The notes beneath the pieces were generated by a model. It did no database searches. It was given only the letters and a program-made list of their open reading frames with translations, and was not told the origin of the DNA. Below, piece by piece: positions 36,231-47,718 of a stretch of DNA of 64,000 nucleotides. Every line of letters begins with the position of its first letter. The stretch's first letter is position 1. The stretch comes from Elymus sibiricus. Lineage: Eukaryota > Streptophyta > Magnoliopsida > Poales > Poaceae. The DNA lies in the NCBI GenBank assembly GCA_039707655.1, contig CM077667.1, positions 155,724,642-155,788,641 of the forward strand, given 5' to 3'. Made by a program: the position numbers and the translations under genes.

Positions 36231-36400
36231 TCGGGGAGCGGGTGCCTGACGGGCTCCAGCGCCCCCTTCGGGACGAGGTGGGCCCGCACGTGGAGTCCCT
36301 GGTGGAGCGATTCATCCAGGTGCCCGCCTCCAGCGGGGAGGACGATTCCGATGCCGAGGCGGCCGGGGGCGCGGGTGGCGACAACAACTCCTCCCCCTAG

Positions 36401-38541
36401 GCATCTCCTGTTTCCCTGTCATGGTTCCTGTAATACTCTAAGAACTCGGCCCCGGAGGGTGTTAGCCTTTTGCGTGTTACCTTGGTCCTCTTGTTTTTCT
36501 ACTCTTGAATCGCCAATCGCTTGCTTGCTGTGACGTGGCTTAGTTTCTTCGCGCGGGGCTCGGCGCTGCTACCAACGCGGCTTGGTGATGACGGCTGGCA
36601 GGGCCCTCATGAGGCCTTCTCTCCTGAGGGGCGGCTCGCGACCGTTGAGCCCCGGGTCCTCAGCATCGCTGCTCGTCGAGGCCAAATTCCTCCCCTCGTG
36701 TCGTCCCTCCTGGCGCCTGGGGCTGCACGGGCTTTCATGGTGGCACTCCATAGACCGTAGTACCTGTGTTCTGGCGTTAGTGCGCGTGACCTCCACCCCA
36801 CACTCGGGCCGCCAGTGGTTCAGGAGGCTCGTGCTTGGTTCAGTAGTGTACTCAGCTTGTAGGCTGGTGACGACCTCGTGCCTCGCGAGGCATGACCGGG
36901 TTGTCCAGATAATCCGTGATTCTGCCTGGGGCGCTTCTTCCTTCCTTGCGGAGCGGTCCGGCCATGGCGCTTGGGGAGTCCGGGCGTCCTGGAGACTTCT
37001 TCTTCCTTACGAGTGGGGCAGGTTGTGGGGCCCTTTCGGCGCTCTGCGTCCGCAGGCCCCAGTCCCGCACATTTCTCGACCATCGTAATGTACGACCGGA
37101 TCACCAGGACGCAACTACGAGGTGAGGCCTCGACACCCTTGATGCTGACCGGATCACCAAGGACGACATCAAGGGGCGAGTGGCTATATGACCGGTAAGG
37201 CTCCTGAGGCGCGTTGCTCAGGAGCCCCCTTTGACGCTCAAGCATCTCTACGTCAGCAGGTCCCAGTCCCGCACATTTCCCTACCACCATAGTGTACGAC
37301 CGGATCACCAAGGACGCAACCACGAGGTGAGGCCTCGACACCCTTGATGCCGACCGGATCACGAAGGACGACATCAAATGGGCGAGTGGCTATATGACCG
37401 GTAAGGCTCCTAAGGCGCGCTGCTCAGGAGCCCCCTTTGACGCTCGAGCGACCCCCATTCCGCCCTGCTGGGTACTGGCTCAGGAGGCACTGGGGCCTCC
37501 CGAGATTCCATGCTGCGATGTCACACTGCGGTCGGAGCCCCCGAGCGGGGGTCGACTGCCAAAAGATGCAAGTCCCTGAGGTCACAGGGCCTTGCTATCC
37601 AGCCCCGAGGTACTTCGGGGTGGGCCGGGGCGCACGGCCCCTTGCGAAACACCAAACCAAAAAAGGAGAATTCAAGACCGGTAAAACGAGAGAGCAATGA
37701 GAGAAAAGTCCCCGCCCCTTTTTCTTTTAAACATAGAGTTCCGAAGTCCTCAAACTTCATTCCAAAAAATGGCAATTCGATCACAAAAAAGAAGCAAGCA
37801 ACCGCCGCGTCCGGCACCTAGGCTAGTCTTCGTCTTCGTCTTCCCCCAGCGCTGAGCGTAGGGCATCCACGTTGCATGGGCATAACCATTGGAGGGCAGT
37901 GTTGTCCGCCAGCACAGAGCTGTGGCTTCCACATTGCGTGGGAAGGAACCCCTCCACGTCCTCGGGGGGCTCCGAGCGTATACAACCCACTCATTATTAC
38001 GTGAGACTGTCACGGGCGTAGATAGCTGGGCAAGCCCCCAGGCGCTCGGCCTGGTTGCTCCCAACTCTGTTAAGAGCCACCCCGTGCATTTCTGCTCAAT
38101 TGCGCGCCTCTATGACCCAAACCCGAATGCAATGTTCCTCGCGTAGCCACAGGAATGCGCTCCCGCGGCCCAAACATGAGCACAATGCATCCGGCGTAGC
38201 CATGAAGGTGTTTTGTCGATGAAGCCCCCTCGTGAAGCGTGTGGGCGCTGGCCGGACATTGCCTTAAGGGCCTCATGAGGCCCAGCCTCCTGTGGACATG
38301 CCAGCATTCCAGTTGCCGTGGGTGGCCCGCGGTACTTGTGTCTTGCTGCTGCCCCTAGGCCATCACTCCTGAGGCCCCAGGGCTCGGCCCGGCGTTACTT
38401 GCTCTTGAGGGCAACGGCTTAGGCCGTGCCCCGCGGGCCCGGGGGCATCCTCCCTCTTTCTCCCGCTCGTGTCGTGCAGGGTCGGTGCTCCGTCGGAGGG
38501 AACCCCTTGGCCCAGCTTGGGGAGGACGCCCGGGGCTCTCC
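36401..38541. other. non-coding interior of B2
   Basis: Sequence between the accessory gene and the gag-like ORF. It contains a 204-bp tandem duplication and a purine-rich AT stretch at 37640-37800. Frames exist on both strands, but none has recognisable domains or a paralogue in this window. I see no gene. Confidence 0.55.
37055..37462. repeat. 204-bp tandem duplication in B2
   Basis: Two adjacent copies, anchored by AGTCCCGCAC at 37061 and 37265 and GTACGACCGGATCACC at 37090 and 37294. They differ at scattered positions. Each copy itself contains two GACCGGATCACC motifs. Confidence 0.85.
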
Positions 38542-39513
38542 CTATTCTGGGGGGGTGTCGGCACCTGCGGCAGGCGCCTGATCCACCTCGCCATCCGGAG
38601 GTACGACGTAGCATGGTACATAGGGATCCACATAAGGGCCCGGTTCTCCTCCTGAGCCGTCCGGCGGGGCGCCAAGGACGGCCCCTCTGGGCGGCAACGG
38701 GGCGCCGCCCTGCGTGCGCAGCCCGCAGACCCTCCTGCGACGAGCCACAGAGCGAAGTTGCTTACCTCTGCCACCGCCGCTGGGTGGGCCGCGCGCCTCC
38801 TGGCATGGATTTCTTCCTCGCTGATCTGACGCGCCTTCGCCGTTGTTGCTTGTTTGTCCGGATGCATGCGCCGCTTGCTCCCTACGCAGGATGGCGCGCT
38901 CCCGCCTGGTCAATCCAGGCTGTTGAAGGTCCACTAGGTCACAGAGGCACGTGTTGGTGCGCGCGTGGGATGCCCCGTTGTTTACTCCGTGCGCCCGGCC
39001 GTCGTGGCCGGGCTGTGCCCCGAATCCGGTCACCGCGATTCGAAGGAGAAGGAGCACGGCGTGCGGCGGGCCTCGCTTGGGCTTGCTTAGGGCTGGAGGG
39101 GGCACACCGTCGGCAGGCTAGGGGACAGGCGTGGCGAACGATCCCCCGGCGCCTGAGGAAGAGTGAGGAGCCACGGTCCTCCATGCGACGGTGACCAGCT
39201 CTGCGACGTGGTCGGCCCACGCATCGAAGCCCCCGTGCGTCGGGCGGTGACGGACCATCTCGCTTGCCAGCAGCAGTGCATCGTGCGCGTCGAGGTCCCC
39301 CACGTAGGTGTGGCACGACGCCGGTGCTGGGGGCGCCGCCTGCCCGCCGTGTGTTTGGGCGGTGTGAGGGGCGGCGACGGCGGAGGCGATGCTGGTGGCT
39401 CGATACTGACCGCCCAGCACTATGCCGCTGGGGCGTGGGTCCCTGGCGGCAGTGGTGGGATCGACGGAAGCTGATCCGCCGCGGTCGGGGCAAGCTTGTT
39501 GGGCGCCGGCCAT
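38542..39513 (-). pseudogene. B2 gag-like ORF
   Basis: One frame of 324 codons from the ATG at 39513 (MAGAQQACPDRGGS) to a stop at 38542, with a single internal TAG at 39118-39120. It is homologous over its first 200 codons to B1 4436-5070, including LLLASEMVRHRPTHGGFDAWADH and PHAVLLLLRIAVTGFGA. The Pro/Gly/Arg-rich C-terminus ends without a CCHC zinc knuckle or protease. It is placed directly after the primer-binding site, so gag is the likely role, but no standard capsid domain is evident to me. Confidence 0.6.
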
Positions 39514-39584
39514 CGGAGCGGTGGAGCGGGGGAAGAGCGCGGCTTGAAGAAGACTCCGACATACCCCCTACCTAGCATGCCAAA

Positions 39585-40490
39585 TGTCGGATTTCGGGCT
39601 CCGCAAAACCCCCAAGGTTCGAACACAGGGGCCTGTGCAAAGATCCCCTATGGCCTCACCCCTCCTAGGTTCGCTACTCGATGGTCACTACAGTGAACTC
39701 GCACGATGACGAGGAAGAAGATGAACACGGTGGTTTACCCATGTTCGGGCCGCTACGAAGCGTAATACCCTACTCCTGCTTTGGTGGATTGCCTCTCGGG
39801 GAGGTGTGGTGGATGGACTAATACAGTGGTGAGCGGTCTCGTGAGGGCGCTCGCGTGGTGTTCTTGGCCTTCTGCTGCCTTGTGGTTCTGACAAGTGGTT
39901 CAGTCCAATCCCCTCTCTATGGTGTAGCCTAGCCTCTATATATAGCAGTGGCCTGGGTCCTCTTCCCTTATCGCAATGGCGGGAAGGGATCCCACAATGG
40001 CCAAATTTAAAGGGGGACAGGAGTACATCCCCGCCCTGTCCAAAGGTGGTCTTCGCCTGCAAAGTAGCTGTCGATGATGCAGAGGTGGGCTTGGCGATGA
40101 CATCTGCCCGGTGGGGCTCGTGGTCGTGGTCTTGTTGCACTGGAATGGAAACCTTTGGGAGGCGCTTTGGGAACCCGCGTACGTCCCTGCTCCCTTTGCA
40201 CCAAAGGGGAAACTGCACCGCCTGGCGTGCTGGCGCCCGCCTGTCCTTCCTTGCGTCATCCTTGACTCTTGAGGCCAGGTTCAGCATAGAGATCTCCGCT
40301 GCTCCGGAGGGGGCCGGGGGAGGCCCACCCCCTGCAGGTCTTGGTGTTGTTCTTCCTCGCGAGCTTGGGGTCCTCGCGAGGGCCTTGTCTTGAATGGAGT
40401 CGCGCCAGGCCGTGCTTGGCTGACAAGGTGGGCCACGCCCTGGGCCGCGGGCAGGCGGATCTGGATACCCCCGTTCCCAGAACGCCGACA
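39585..40490 (-). mobile_element. 5' LTR of B2
   Basis: 906 bp, TGTCGGATTTCGGG to AACGCCGACA, followed by TSD ACAAG. TATA-like CTATATATAG lies at 39936-39945 and the U5 hairpin at 39751-39762. By eye it differs from the split 3' LTR at roughly 5% of positions in the first 330 bp. Confidence 0.92.
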
Positions 40491-40495
40491 ACAAG

Positions 40496-40917
40496 TGTCA
40501 AACTAAAAATCGATAGAGATTATTCCATGTCATACGAGGGGTTACATTCTCCCAAGCGACATGGTAATGGTTTTTTACCGCGGTTCACCCGAACACCACA
40601 CAATACAGGTGGCTAGTAACCAGCCCCCGCAGTCAAGCTCCTCTGGCTAAGTGAAAGAAATAAAGCTGCCTAGTCTGATTGCCTCGTTCCCATCTCTCAC
40701 ACCATCGCCTCTAGGTTTCGATAATTCGGCTAAGGATAATATTGCGGATGATGGAACACCTCTTGTAATAATTACATGGGGGCTAAAGCCGACGACTGGC
40801 AACTTCCAGTTCCAAAAAATGGCCACATAGGAGTCAAAATAATCAAAACACCAAAGCATGATAATCCATGCATACGCATTATCAAATGCAATATTCATCG
40901 GACATACAATAACATGT
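40496..40917. other. non-coding part of element D after B2
   Basis: Continues D from before B2; collinear with 10565-10986 of C. No gene seen. Confidence 0.6.
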
Positions 40918-43900
40918 TCACTCGAAAATTACATCCTTAGGGCACTGCGTCTCTACGGACCGAGCACCCTCCATCGCAGCGGCGAAATACAGTTCGGGAC
41001 GCCTATGCTCCTTCCCAGGCGGCGGGGGCGTTGTAGCCATCTCGAGTGGCTTCATCCCTGGCCAGTGCAGCATAGTCCTCGCAAAGGCCATCCATGCTCC
41101 CTCAATACATACAGAGCGCTTCAGGACCTCAATGCGGGAGGAGGCGTCACAAAGGCTCTGCACCAGGCCCAAGTAACTACCTGGCAGTGGCTCTGATGGC
41201 CACAACCGAATGCAGAGGTCCTTCAATGCCGGCTCCGCCATTCGATGCAGATCCATTAGCTGCTTTATCTGCTGGCTAAGGATGGGACGGGGCTCGGGGT
41301 TCTGAAATTGCCCCCAGAACATCCTCTGTTCTGCATCCCCGTCCCGAGCCACGAAGTGCTTGGCCGCGTCCGCTGCACTCCTCGGAAGGTCCGTGAAAGC
41401 GCGTGAGCAATGCCATAGCTGTGTAAGACGAGCAAACATGTTACCACCAAAGGCGCATTGCAGTAAGTATGGCTTACCATCCGCGATCACCCTGACTTGG
41501 CGGAGTTCTTCCTCATAAGACCGCCTATCCACACGCTTCGATTTAAGATCGGAAGACAATGTGGATAGCTTGGCCGCCTAGTCCTTGGTCTTCTGCTGAA
41601 GAGCCTCGTACTTAGTGCTTGCAACTTGGAGCTCTTGTTGCACCTTGGCCACCCGAGCTTAGTGCTTTTCACTGACAACCTTTAAGGAGCTCTGTTCAGC
41701 CGCCGCCTGGTCGGCTGCCATCTTATGATCGGCAGCCTCCTGCTTGGCTTTCTCCAGCTCGGCCTTGAGGTTCTCGACCTGTGAAGAAATGACTGCAAAT
41801 ACAATGGAAGACCAAAAATTACGATTTTAAATCTCAAGAACCTCAATCAATGAGGATTAGGCAGGGTCTCCGAGACAAAGTTCCAACTCACCTTGCATTT
41901 AATCAAACCGCTTGTTCAGACAGTCAAGCTCCTCGTCAGAGCTCTTGAGCTTCCGGTTGAGCTTGGCTAGCTCCACGTCATGGACCGCCGCCGCTGACGA
42001 GGAGGCCTGCGAAGCAAAAATTATGTGAGACACACATCAGAACTGTTGCTCCTAAACCCTCCTTTCCAGACCATCTCCGGAAACAGCCAAAATATCGATG
42101 TTACTTGGAACCTGAGGTCCTCTAATCCCCGGGTAAGTTTCTTAAACTCACCCAGGGCTCGGGGGCTACAAATTCCATTTAGAGAGAGGAGCATTACATG
42201 GCTTACCTTGAGGCCCGTCAAAAGACCTCCGAAGGCCTCCTTCAGTCCGCTATCAACGGACCAAATGCCTTTCAGAACCGCGCCCATAAGGATGCGGTGG
42301 TCTTCGGCGATGACGGAGCTGCGTAAGGCCTCCTCCATCGCGGTCGGCCACCCAGCTATGGCCTGCCCCGTCACGGGCGGCACCGGTGGCGGCTCTACAG
42401 CTCCTCCTTCTTGTGAAGGGAGAGTCGCTGGTATCGGAGATTTGGCAGTCTCCGGAGCCATGTTTGGAGAAAGCTCCGATGACTCGTGACCTCCCTCTTT
42501 GTCCACCAGGAGGGGCTCGACCTCCTAATCCTCGTCCACCGAGGTCTGGGCCTCGGTCATAACCTCCTCACCCTCGGTATTCGGCTGAGGAGGGGCCTGC
42601 CGGGATATCTCCTCCATGGCCTCTCTAGCGGCCTGGGAAGGGGAAGTGCGGGACGCGGTCCCGCTTTCTGCTAGCTCGGCTGGCAGGGGATCTCCCTCTG
42701 AGACATGTTTCGTCGGGAGATCACAGGTCGGGCTGCAACATGAGAGACATTAGTTCAGTTAATAACAGAAATCTTGCATAAGCAATGTGTTCGGAATCGT
42801 TACCTCTTGTCCATGGGCATGGTCCCGAGAACAGTCCGCGGGACCCTCTCGAAAGCTTCGGATTCGTCATCGGAATCCGGCCTGACGTCGGGCAAGGTCA
42901 CCTTGATCCTGCAGGGCCTCTTCGGAGAAGGAGGAGCCGAGTCCTCCTTAGCATCTACAGATGCCGCCCTTTTCCTTTGCTGAGGGGAATCGATTTCCCC
43001 CCTTCCTCCGTATGCTCCTCCTCGTGAGCGAAGGAGGCTAGGGTGTCCCCAGACCTAGCATCCGGAGGGCCTCTTGGGCGAAGACCATCTCAGGTCTCCT
43101 TCTTCTCGCCCTTCTTCTTCTTGTCCTTCTTCTCTGGCACCAAGTACGGCGCCTCGACCAGCATCGCCGTCAAGAGGGTCGACCTGGGGGCTTCGGGTAG
43201 CGGGGCAGGGCCGTTGATCCGCATGGCCTTAGCTAGCCAGCCCTAGGGAAACAAGGAAAGGAGACGTTAGAATCCTTGCTAAAAGACTGAACCTGAAGAT
43301 AAAATATTGCAGCTTTACCTTAAGCGGAGGGTGTTCGGCGTCCAGGTCGGTGTCTTCCTCATTGGCCGGCCACTCCTCCTGAGGCTTGAACAGCGCCTTC
43401 CATAGCTTCTCCCGATTGGTGCGGTAGAGCTTACGCACGATGGGAGGATCGTCGGACTTGTAGACCCACATCGGTGTGGCCCAAAGCTGGCAGGGGAGGA
43501 GGCGGCGACGAAGCATGACCTGGACCACGTTGGTCAGGCCGATGTTTGCTTCCAGAATCTTTCCGATTCTTTCCTGCAGCACCTTTACCTCAATGGCCGA
43601 CCCCCATCTAGCCCTTTCTTGATCCACGAGGTTAGCCTCACTGGAGGTCCAGATATAAATTCGGGAGGATCCGCCCAGTCTGCGGCCCGTGGTTCAGTGA
43701 TATAGAACCAATCCTGTTGCCAGGTCTTGATGGTGTCGATGAAGGTTCCCTCCGGCCACTGAACCCGAGGGAGCTTGCTGATCACTGCCCCCCATAGTCC
43801 GTGTGCTAGCTGCTCACGGACTTCGTCTTGACGTTGAAGACCTTCAGCCACAAGCCGAAGTGTGGCTGGACCAGCAGAAAGGCCTCGCAGACGATGATGA

Positions 43901-44185
43901 AGGCCGATATGTGCATGATGGAGTTTGGGGGAAGGTCGTGGAAGTCCAAACCGTAGAAGAACATCAGGCCCCTCACAAAGGGGTGCAGCGGGAAGATCAG
44001 TCCCTGGATGAAATGGGGAATGACACCACTCGCTCCCCGGGCTGTGGTGTAGGGACCACTTGGCCCTCTTCGGGGGCGCAGTGGGCGACTTTGACCAGGA
44101 GGTAACCAGTGCGCTTCAGTTCTTGGATGTTGTCCTCGGTGACGCACAACACCTCCCACTTGACTTGCGAGCCTGAACCAGCCAT
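40918..44185 (-). pseudogene. five-exon antisense gene in element D
   Basis: Paralogue of the gene in C. Minus-strand exons are 44185-43319, 43242-42804, 42732-42207, 42006-41892 and 41792-40918. All introns have GT-AG ends at the same places as in C (donors GTAAAG, GTAACG, GTAAGC, GTGAGT; acceptors CCCTAG, TTGCAG, TCGCAG, TTGCAG). Exon 5 is 875 nt in both elements and exon 4 is 115 nt, the length C would have without its one-base loss. The start MAGSGSQVKWEVL and blocks HPFVRGLMFFYGLDFHDLPP and GTFIDTIKTWQQDWFYITEP give the PF04195-like domain. Exon 1 has about three frameshifts, and exon 2's length (439 against 422) implies another. Where C has stops, D reads LPCQ and IKQLMDL. Confidence 0.8.
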
Positions 44186-44316
44186 GGCCGTGCTCAGAGA
44201 AGAAGGCTGGGTGTCGGGGGAAGGATTGGAGAAAGACTGGATCTACGCGCCCGGAGCGCGGAAGGTTTGAGAAAGGGAATCTAGGGAGCCTTGAAGGGCT
44301 CTGAAGATGTTTTTCT

Positions 44317-44325
44317 CCCTTTTAT
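44317..44325 (-). promoter_or_regulatory. TATA-like box of the antisense gene in D
   Basis: Minus strand CATAAAAGGGAG, about 132 bp before the antisense ATG and 429 bp inside the 3' LTR. It matches the box in C. Confidence 0.45.
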
Positions 44326-44753
44326 GGAAGGCTGTAATGCCAAGCGTCCCCTTACTACACAGTGTGCTGCACCAGTTCCCGAAGCGACTGCCCCGTTATG
44401 CGCGCGTGGGATAGCACAAATTATTGATCATATCCCATAAAAAATGGAGCACGATCTCCAGTAAAAGGCGGCCTCGAGCCCGCGAATCGAGTTTTTGTAA
44501 CTGGTTAAGTGGCCATGACCCGTCTGAGCCTTTTGGCAGGAAAGTTGTTAGGAAGGGTAATATTCACATTCTGGCATTTGACCTTCAAGGCTAAGCAAGG
44601 TATGTTCGGGCAGCAGGGTGTCACCGGTGGCCGAGCTAAGGATGGTCGGAGCATGAAGGGAAGAACGGAACTCGCCCCGCAAGCCGAACACTCTGGACAT
44701 ACGGAGCGGCTGATTTCCTGAAGATCGGCATTGGAGGCTAATTCGGGGGCTAC

Positions 44754-45223
44754 TGAGGGAGTCCGGGATTAAGGGGTCCTCGTGCCGTTGACTTATCTCT
44801 TATAGTCTGGCCCTGTGGGCCGCCTTGTGGCATCTTCGAGATGGCCGGACTGCGAAATGACCCCAGGCTTATGGGGGGATATTCCGAAGACTTGGTGTGT
44901 CCTCCAAGTAAGAATAGATGTATCTATGCCCAGATGGGAACCGACCATGTGTAACCCTAGGTAACCCTAGTGTCTATATAAACCAGGGGGCTTAGTTCGT
45001 AGAGGACAAGTTAAGTCATTAGGCTTTAGCTCATTTGATCCCGAGGTAGATCTACTTTGTAACCGTCTCATTCATCAATACAATCAAGTAGGAAGTAGGG
45101 TTTCACCTCCTCACGAGGGCCCAAACCTGGGTAAACACCGTCTCCTTCGTCCCCTATTACCATCGATCCTAGATTCATAGTTCACGACCCCCCACCCGAG
45201 ATCCGTCGGTTTCGACACCGACA
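44754..45223 (+). mobile_element. 3' LTR of element D
   Basis: 470 bp, TGAGGGAGTCC to GACACCGACA, with TATATAAA near 44975. It is more diverged from the C LTR than F is, especially at 44780-44900. It joins H pol on the right. Confidence 0.88.
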
Positions 45224-46409
45224 GACCATGAGCCCGCATGATGCCCACAATCTCCAGCTTGAATTTCTTTCAGAATCTCCTGGCCTTCCTCAGGGGAAAC
45301 ACAATGCTGAAAAACGCCGGTGCTACTTCAACGGTGCAACTCGCCATTAACAATAGTCATGGACTTGGATCGCCGAACTATCTACCGAGCGATTATTTCC
45401 TCAGCTGGGAGCTTGCCTCGAGTCAGATAAGCCAAATATGGCACTGTGCAGTCAGGAATAGCATGAAGGGCTGCCACCAAGTGTGCCTTTGGGTCAGGAA
45501 TAGCTATGTCCTCCTCAGATGGCAATATGACGGAAGAGTGGTGAATCACATCAAGAAAAACATTGGGAGGAACGGGCTTGCATTGAGAACCAAGACATGA
45601 TAAAGCGTTCGCTGCCTCATTGAACTGACGATCAATGTGATCCACTTGATAACCTTAAAAATGACCTGCAATATCTGTGACTGCTCGTAGATAAGCCGCC
45701 ATCAGAGGATCTTTAGAATCCCAGGTCCGTGAGACTTGTTGAGCGACCAGATCCGAGTCGCCTAAACATCTGGCCCGGCTCAAATTCATTTCCTTAGCCA
45801 TGTGGAGTCCATGTAGGAGAGCTTCGACTCAGCTTCATTGTTATTACAAGGGGACTCAAGCCATATGACACAGCATAATTTGGCTCCTCGTGGAGAAGAC
45901 AAAATAACTCTAGCCCCCGAGCCCTCCAATTGTCTGGTTCCATCGATGTGTATAGTCAAGTACGTGTTATCTGGCCTATCCTCTTGAATTTTTAATTTTG
46001 TCCAGTCTTTGATGAAATCCACCAATGCCTGGGATTTGATGGTTGTGTGAGGCATATATCTCACCTGGTGAGGACCAAGCTCAATTGCCCACTTGGTGAT
46101 CCGACCAGTGGCCTCCCTATTTTGTATGATATCTCCAAGTGGGGCTGAGCTGACCATAGGAATTGGATGCTCCTGGAAATAATGATTTAGTTTTCGGTGC
46201 GCCATAAAAACGCCGAATACTAACTTTTGCCAATGCGGATACCGCTGTTTGGACAAAGTCAGAACTTTACTGACAAAATAGACAAGCCGCTGTACTGGGT
46301 ACTCCTTTCCCGCCTCTTTGCGCTCGACGACAACTGCAACGCTTACTGCTTTGGAGTTGGCAGCAATGTACATGAGCATAGGCTCCTTGTCAATCAGGGA
46401 GGCTAGGAC
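45224..46409 (-). pseudogene. pol: element H pol, RNase H to start of integrase
   Basis: Minus-strand continuation of the RT piece at 58518-59034. Across the G insertion the frame reads HLAEPP-VLASLIDKEPML without loss. It carries the RNase H region (EYPVQRLVYFVSKVLT, HYFQEHPIPMVSSAPL, IHIDGTRQLEGSGARVIL), then frameshifts near 45785. It continues as SDLVAQQVSRTWDSKDPLMA and HIDRQFNEAANALSCLG. The last codons before D's LTR read EILKEIQAGDCGHHAGS, the start of the integrase zinc-binding domain, where D interrupted it. It is a Ty3/Gypsy relic whose gag and LTRs are not in view. Confidence 0.8.
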
Positions 46410-46414
46410 GGGCG

Positions 46415-47385
46415 TGTCGGGTCACGATGCACACGGTCACCTATGGGGCCACCGGCCCCTTTATGGTTCGGCAGGGGTGAGGTCACATTGCACAAAGAGC
46501 AGAGATGGTGAGACACCACGACGACGAGACGCTGGTGTTTTACCCAGGTTCGGGCTGGTGGGAAGCGTAAAGCCCTACTCCTGCTTTGGTGGATTGATTA
46601 GGGGAACACGAAACACACACAGTGCTGAAACCCGACAAGGTTGCCTTCGGGGGAGCTACTACGCGAGTAGAAGTGTCCAAAGGTCCGAATCTTTATCTAG
46701 GTTGCCTTCGGCCTCCTTTTATAGCTCAAGGTGTAACCACAGTGGCAAAACAAACATTATCTAGTGATTAGATAGCCAACACTACTATCATACCTAACTC
46801 TGGCATTTAGGAAAAAATGCCATAGATGCTAGGCAAGGTGGCGTGCGGGGACGCATGCCCGGCAGGCTTCTACCACCGCTTTGGCTAACTTTTGTTTAGT
46901 ATCTTGACATGCCTCTGGACGGGTGTCAAACGGGCATAATATGCCTTCCAGCGAGTCGCCACATACTTAGCAACAGCCACTTAGCTACTTGAGGGCTCGA
47001 CACCGCATCGACAAATGACTGGCGTGGCGATGCGGTGGAGCGGTGGCCAATCGGCTCGTGCCTGCCGGGGGATGGCTTGCCGGGTCTTCCTGAAGATGTG
47101 TGCGCCTTGGTCCCCGGTAGGAACCGGGGATGTGACTGGCGCGGTTCGGGCCCGTCCTAGGCCGTTGCATCGACCATGCCAGTGTTGCTTAGCCAGCGTA
47201 GGTTGCTTCTGCCGGAGTCTTGGTCTTGAATGTTGGTTTCGTCTTCTTGATGCGCTCCTTGATCTCACGTAGAGCAGCTTCTCTGGTTTGGACTGGTCTT
47301 GACTGTATGCATGTGCATGGGTTCTACTACTACTGCCTATGCATAAGTCAGGGGCACTGGGTACCCCTGTTCTAGTGCACCGACA
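46415..47385 (-). mobile_element. 3' LTR of G
   Basis: 971 bp, TGTCGGGTCACGATGC to GTGCACCGACA. A TATA-like GCTATAAAAGG lies on the minus strand at about 46716-46726. The polypurine tract GGGGGCTCC adjoins it at about 47386. Confidence 0.9.
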
Positions 47386-47718
47386 GGAGCCCCCGGATCT
47401 GGCCCAAACGTGCTCGCCCAGCGCCGTTGGGTCAGGCCCAAAATTTATGCACAGGCGCGCCATATGAGGGAGTAACTGCCGAATTTCAAGCCAACACTTA
47501 CTTGCTACCTCAGGCTGTTTCCGCCACGCGCGCCTCATGCATTGTGGGGAGTTTGTGGTGGATGCACATGGCTCAAAGTCGTGGGAATGGCAGAAACTGC
47601 AACGCTAGGGATTGGAGCAATGGGGCGGTTACCTATTCGCTCGTGATCGTGGGCAGTGGGATTGGTGGAGATGGGTAGCCGCCTTGGAGCGGAGGAGAGC
47701 CAGCCCCCATGCCCTTCC

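Larger units (their letters stand above)
31958..36400 (+). pseudogene. B2 antisense coiled-coil gene, split by F
   Basis: The ATG at 31958 begins MASGGSAAGAWKRAALPAPS. A likely intron follows (donor at 32031, acceptor ending at 32112), but the spliced frame is off by one base, so a small indel or another splice choice must be assumed. The second exon (frame from 32114) encodes a strongly heptad-like Ala/Glu-rich coiled coil (TNALRAQLATAEAAFQATLR), then a domain with RFVREAPTLPCVHGNGGYLDFF. It is cut at about 32552 by F and resumes at 36231 with IGERVPDGLQRPLRDEVGPH, ending in an acidic tail and a TAG near 36400. It resembles the C-terminal half of the C/D antisense proteins in style, not obviously in sequence. 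Function unknown. Confidence 0.6.
18903..40490 (-). mobile_element. element B2: pol-less Gypsy element carrying L and F
   Basis: TSD ACAAG is present on both sides (18898-18902; 40491-40495). From right to left: 5' LTR 39585-40490, primer-binding site, gag-like ORF, non-coding interior, plus-strand accessory gene, polypurine tract GGGGGCTAC at about 31462 (minus strand) and 3' LTR. The 3' LTR is split by L into 18903-19306 and 30961-31461. Without L and F, B2 measures about 6.3 kb. No RT, RNase H or integrase sequence belongs to B2 itself; the RT at 32553-33546 belongs to F. Confidence 0.88.
17835..45223 (+). mobile_element. element D: C-family Gypsy element, split by E and B2
   Basis: Visible pieces are 17835-18902 (end of gag-protease plus non-coding) and 40496-45223 (non-coding, antisense gene, 3' LTR). 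B2 interrupts it with TSD ACAAG at 18898-18902 and 40491-40495. Both pieces align collinearly with C. The 5' part is left of the window beyond E. D itself interrupts the pol of element H at 45223/45224. Confidence 0.85.
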
